Below, one piece after another: positions 62,524 through 64,000 of a stretch of DNA of 64,000 bases. Position numbers and translations under genes: made by a program. This DNA comes from Mariniblastus sp. Its GTDB lineage: Bacteria; Planctomycetota; Planctomycetia; Pirellulales; Pirellulaceae. The stretch lies in the NCBI GenBank assembly GCA_029251085.1, contig JAQXDZ010000066.1:1-64000 (forward strand). The letters run 5' to 3'. How positions within the stretch are numbered: position 1 is the first letter of the stretch; each line of letters starts with the position of its first letter. The notes under the pieces were generated by a model that was not told where the DNA came from, ran no database searches, and saw nothing but the letters and a program-made list of their open reading frames with translations.

Positions 62524-64000
62524 CTATCGTTTCTTGCCCCAATACCAACCTAAAACCTGCTCAAGTACGAGCACTGCAAATAACAACAAAAGGATTTGCA
62601 GCCAAATTTCAGTTTCTCCACCCGAAACTTGCTGACCGACCAATCCACCCGCTGCAACCATTGTTACCTTTTCGCCCAAAAAGTCACCTTCCAGAGCACT
62701 CGCTGGAATACGTTTCAACTGGCTTTCCCGCGGGTCAACATTGGCCGCAAACAACACCATTTCCTCTTCACCGGTATGGCGACTCAAACCCAATTCGTAA
62801 AACCCCCGCCGCTGGACACCATCGAAATTCACTCGATATAAAACGCTTGCCCCGTCATCTGCCGCGTCGCCATCCTCAGAACTGGAATTCGGCTCAGAGT
62901 CCGACTTAACATTCGGTTTGGCGATCGATTCCACTTTCTCATTTTGGGGATCCCGCAGGCTGACTCGGCTATCGTAAGCTGACATGTCAACCGGATAGGA
63001 AACCTCACCTCCCAACTCAACGACGCCCTCCTCCGCCCCCGAACCCACCAAGTAATCGACCAGGTCGATCATGACCGGAGGAAAGGTTGGGCTACTTGGC
63101 CACATTGTCCAGTCGCCATCGCCTGGGATTGTAAACACAATGACATTCCCCGCGCCGTAACTTAAATCAACCATCGCAGGAGAATTATCTTTATCGCTCA
63201 GCCGGAGCGGAACAGACAGTGTCTTCCCAATCAAATCCGAATTCAGATTGGAAGTCCACCAACTAAACACATCGACATTGGACAAACTCGAGGCATCGCT
63301 CTCCACGACCACCTTCAGCGCCGGGTGGATCTGTGGATCAATTTCGAAATTGACCCACTTTGACATGGTTGGATCCCCCATCATGCGATCCAAAGCCAGC
63401 GGCGAAAGACCCTCGCCACTTTGATAGAACGTATCGTTGAAGGTACTGGCACGAACTCGATTCCCAGGCATGAAAACAAGAGCACCACCATCTTCAACCC
63501 ACTGCTCAAGAGACTTCACGCGATCGGTTGAAGCTTCGTCGACGTTGCAGAGAAAGATAACTTCAAAATCCGAAAGCGATTCCGACTCCAATTCGCTGGC
63601 GGTCACCACTTTCATGTTCATCCCGGTACCGGCCACCTGAAGACTTCGCAAATAATGCGTTTCACTTCGCTCCGAAGCAGACGATGGATCTCCATCCACC
63701 AATAGAACAGAAATCCCATCTTTCACGCGCGAAGCATAATAGCCAACACTGTCCTCTAGCAACTGGTCTGCTGCCAGCCCCTCTTCTCCGAGTGATTGGC
63801 GATCAATCTCTGCCTTCACGCGATAACTCTTAAACCGCGGCTTGACCTGACCACCCTCCAACATTTCTGAATCGTCACTCTCTTCCGAAGGGAACACATA
63901 GCGAAATGCAAGCTCGGTCTCCTGCCCTGGAGCAAGCGAGGGAATCACTTCATAGTCCGGCTGGCCGTCATCTATCTGCAGCAAGACCCGAACTTGATTG
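62524..64000 (-). CDS. BatA-like membrane protein with GATase-like domain (truncated at right edge)
   Basis: The frame is open through base 64000 (Asn-Gln-Val-Arg-Val-Leu before LQIDDG), so the start lies outside; an apparent TTG start at 63984 is internal to a beta-sandwich. Visible: a CARDB-like beta domain (LAPGQETELAFRYVFPSEE), then a GATase-like Rossmann domain (ISVLLVDGDPSSASERSETH, DFEVIFLCNVDEAS, WVEDGGALVFMPGNRV). A further beta region and a C-terminal helix (EIWLQILLLLFAVLVLEQVL) ending in GKKR follow. An N-terminal VWA domain is expected outside the window. Confidence 0.85.
   Translation of the reverse strand, partial: NQVRVLLQIDDGQPDYEVIPSLAPGQETELAFRYVFPSEESDDSEMLEGGQVKPRFKSYRVKAEIDRQSLGEEGLAADQLLEDSVGYYASRVKDGISVLLVDGDPSSASERSETHYLRSLQVAGTGMNMKVVTASELESESLSDFEVIFLCNVDEASTDRVKSLEQWVEDGGALVFMPGNRVRASTFNDTFYQSGEGLSPLALDRMMGDPTMSKWVNFEIDPQIHPALKVVVESDASSLSNVDVFSWWTSNLNSDLIGKTLSVPLRLSDKDNSPAMVDLSYGAGNVIVFTIPGDGDWTMWPSSPTFPPVMIDLVDYLVGSGAEEGVVELGGEVSYPVDMSAYDSRVSLRDPQNEKVESIAKPNVKSDSEPNSSSEDGDAADDGASVLYRVNFDGVQRRGFYELGLSRHTGEEEMVLFAANVDPRESQLKRIPASALEGDFLGEKVTMVAAGGLVGQQVSGGETEIWLQILLLLFAVLVLEQVLGWYWGKKR

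Noticed and set aside
1..64000. tRNA, rRNA, insertion sequences or prophage
   Set aside because: Gaps were read for cloverleaf-like arms, rRNA blocks, transposase motifs and terminal inverted repeats; none was found by eye. A covariance-model search would be needed to be certain for small RNAs.

Overview
The window reads as a chromosome segment of a planctomycete, most likely Pirellulales/Pirellulaceae. This rests on gene content: a secreted sulfatase, an SUMF1-type protein, planctomycete-style Ser/Thr kinases, DUF11, NPCBM and LecA-like secreted proteins, very large periplasmic VWA/PQQ/coiled-coil proteins, and many GTG/TTG starts. No rRNA, tRNA, insertion sequence, phage gene or CRISPR array was seen. 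Both ends cut genes: the tail of cdsA on the left and a BatA-like protein on the right.

Layout. 1-2.8 kb: cdsA tail, secreted SUMF1-fold protein, L-asparaginase. 3.0-7.1 kb (+): DUF3467, pgk, RNase Z-like hydrolase, hemW, with two clear intrinsic terminators. 7.1-15.7 kb (-): a kinase-fold protein lacking catalytic residues, then sulfatase-SpoU methyltransferase, a DUF3127 protein with an SSB-like tip, and dxr-rseP. 16.3-18.4 kb (+): ftsH. 18.4-27.3 kb (-): a probable surface-polysaccharide operon (kpsF-type isomerase, Wzm/Wzt-type ABC exporter, two sulfotransferases, an unknown GT-like protein, two glycosyltransferases), suggesting a sulfated exported glycan. 27.9-29.8 kb (-): thioesterase, methyltransferase, long CsrA. 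30-43.6 kb: two DUF11 proteins, hrpA, two large secreted/coiled-coil proteins, Maf, RluA-family synthase, canonical Ser/Thr kinase. 43.7-46.1 kb: M24 peptidase and a LecA-like secreted protein.

46.2-51.7 kb (-) holds the most unusual locus: an NPCBM protein followed by three DegP/HtrA-type proteins. Only the first HtrA keeps the full His-Asp-Ser triad; the second keeps only Ser and the third has lost all three. This suggests one active protease with two catalytically degenerate partners.

51.7-64 kb (-) is a co-directional set of envelope proteins: BatA-like, PQQ propeller, VWA/GATase-like, DUF4175-like, coiled coil, TPR. It closes at a strong intrinsic terminator. The last gene has an in-frame TGA followed by 88 open codons with protein-like composition, ending 31 bases before that terminator. 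A hairpin with a GGUC loop lies 15 nt after the TGA. Readthrough, recoding (including selenocysteine), a separate small gene, or mutation/sequence error all remain possible.
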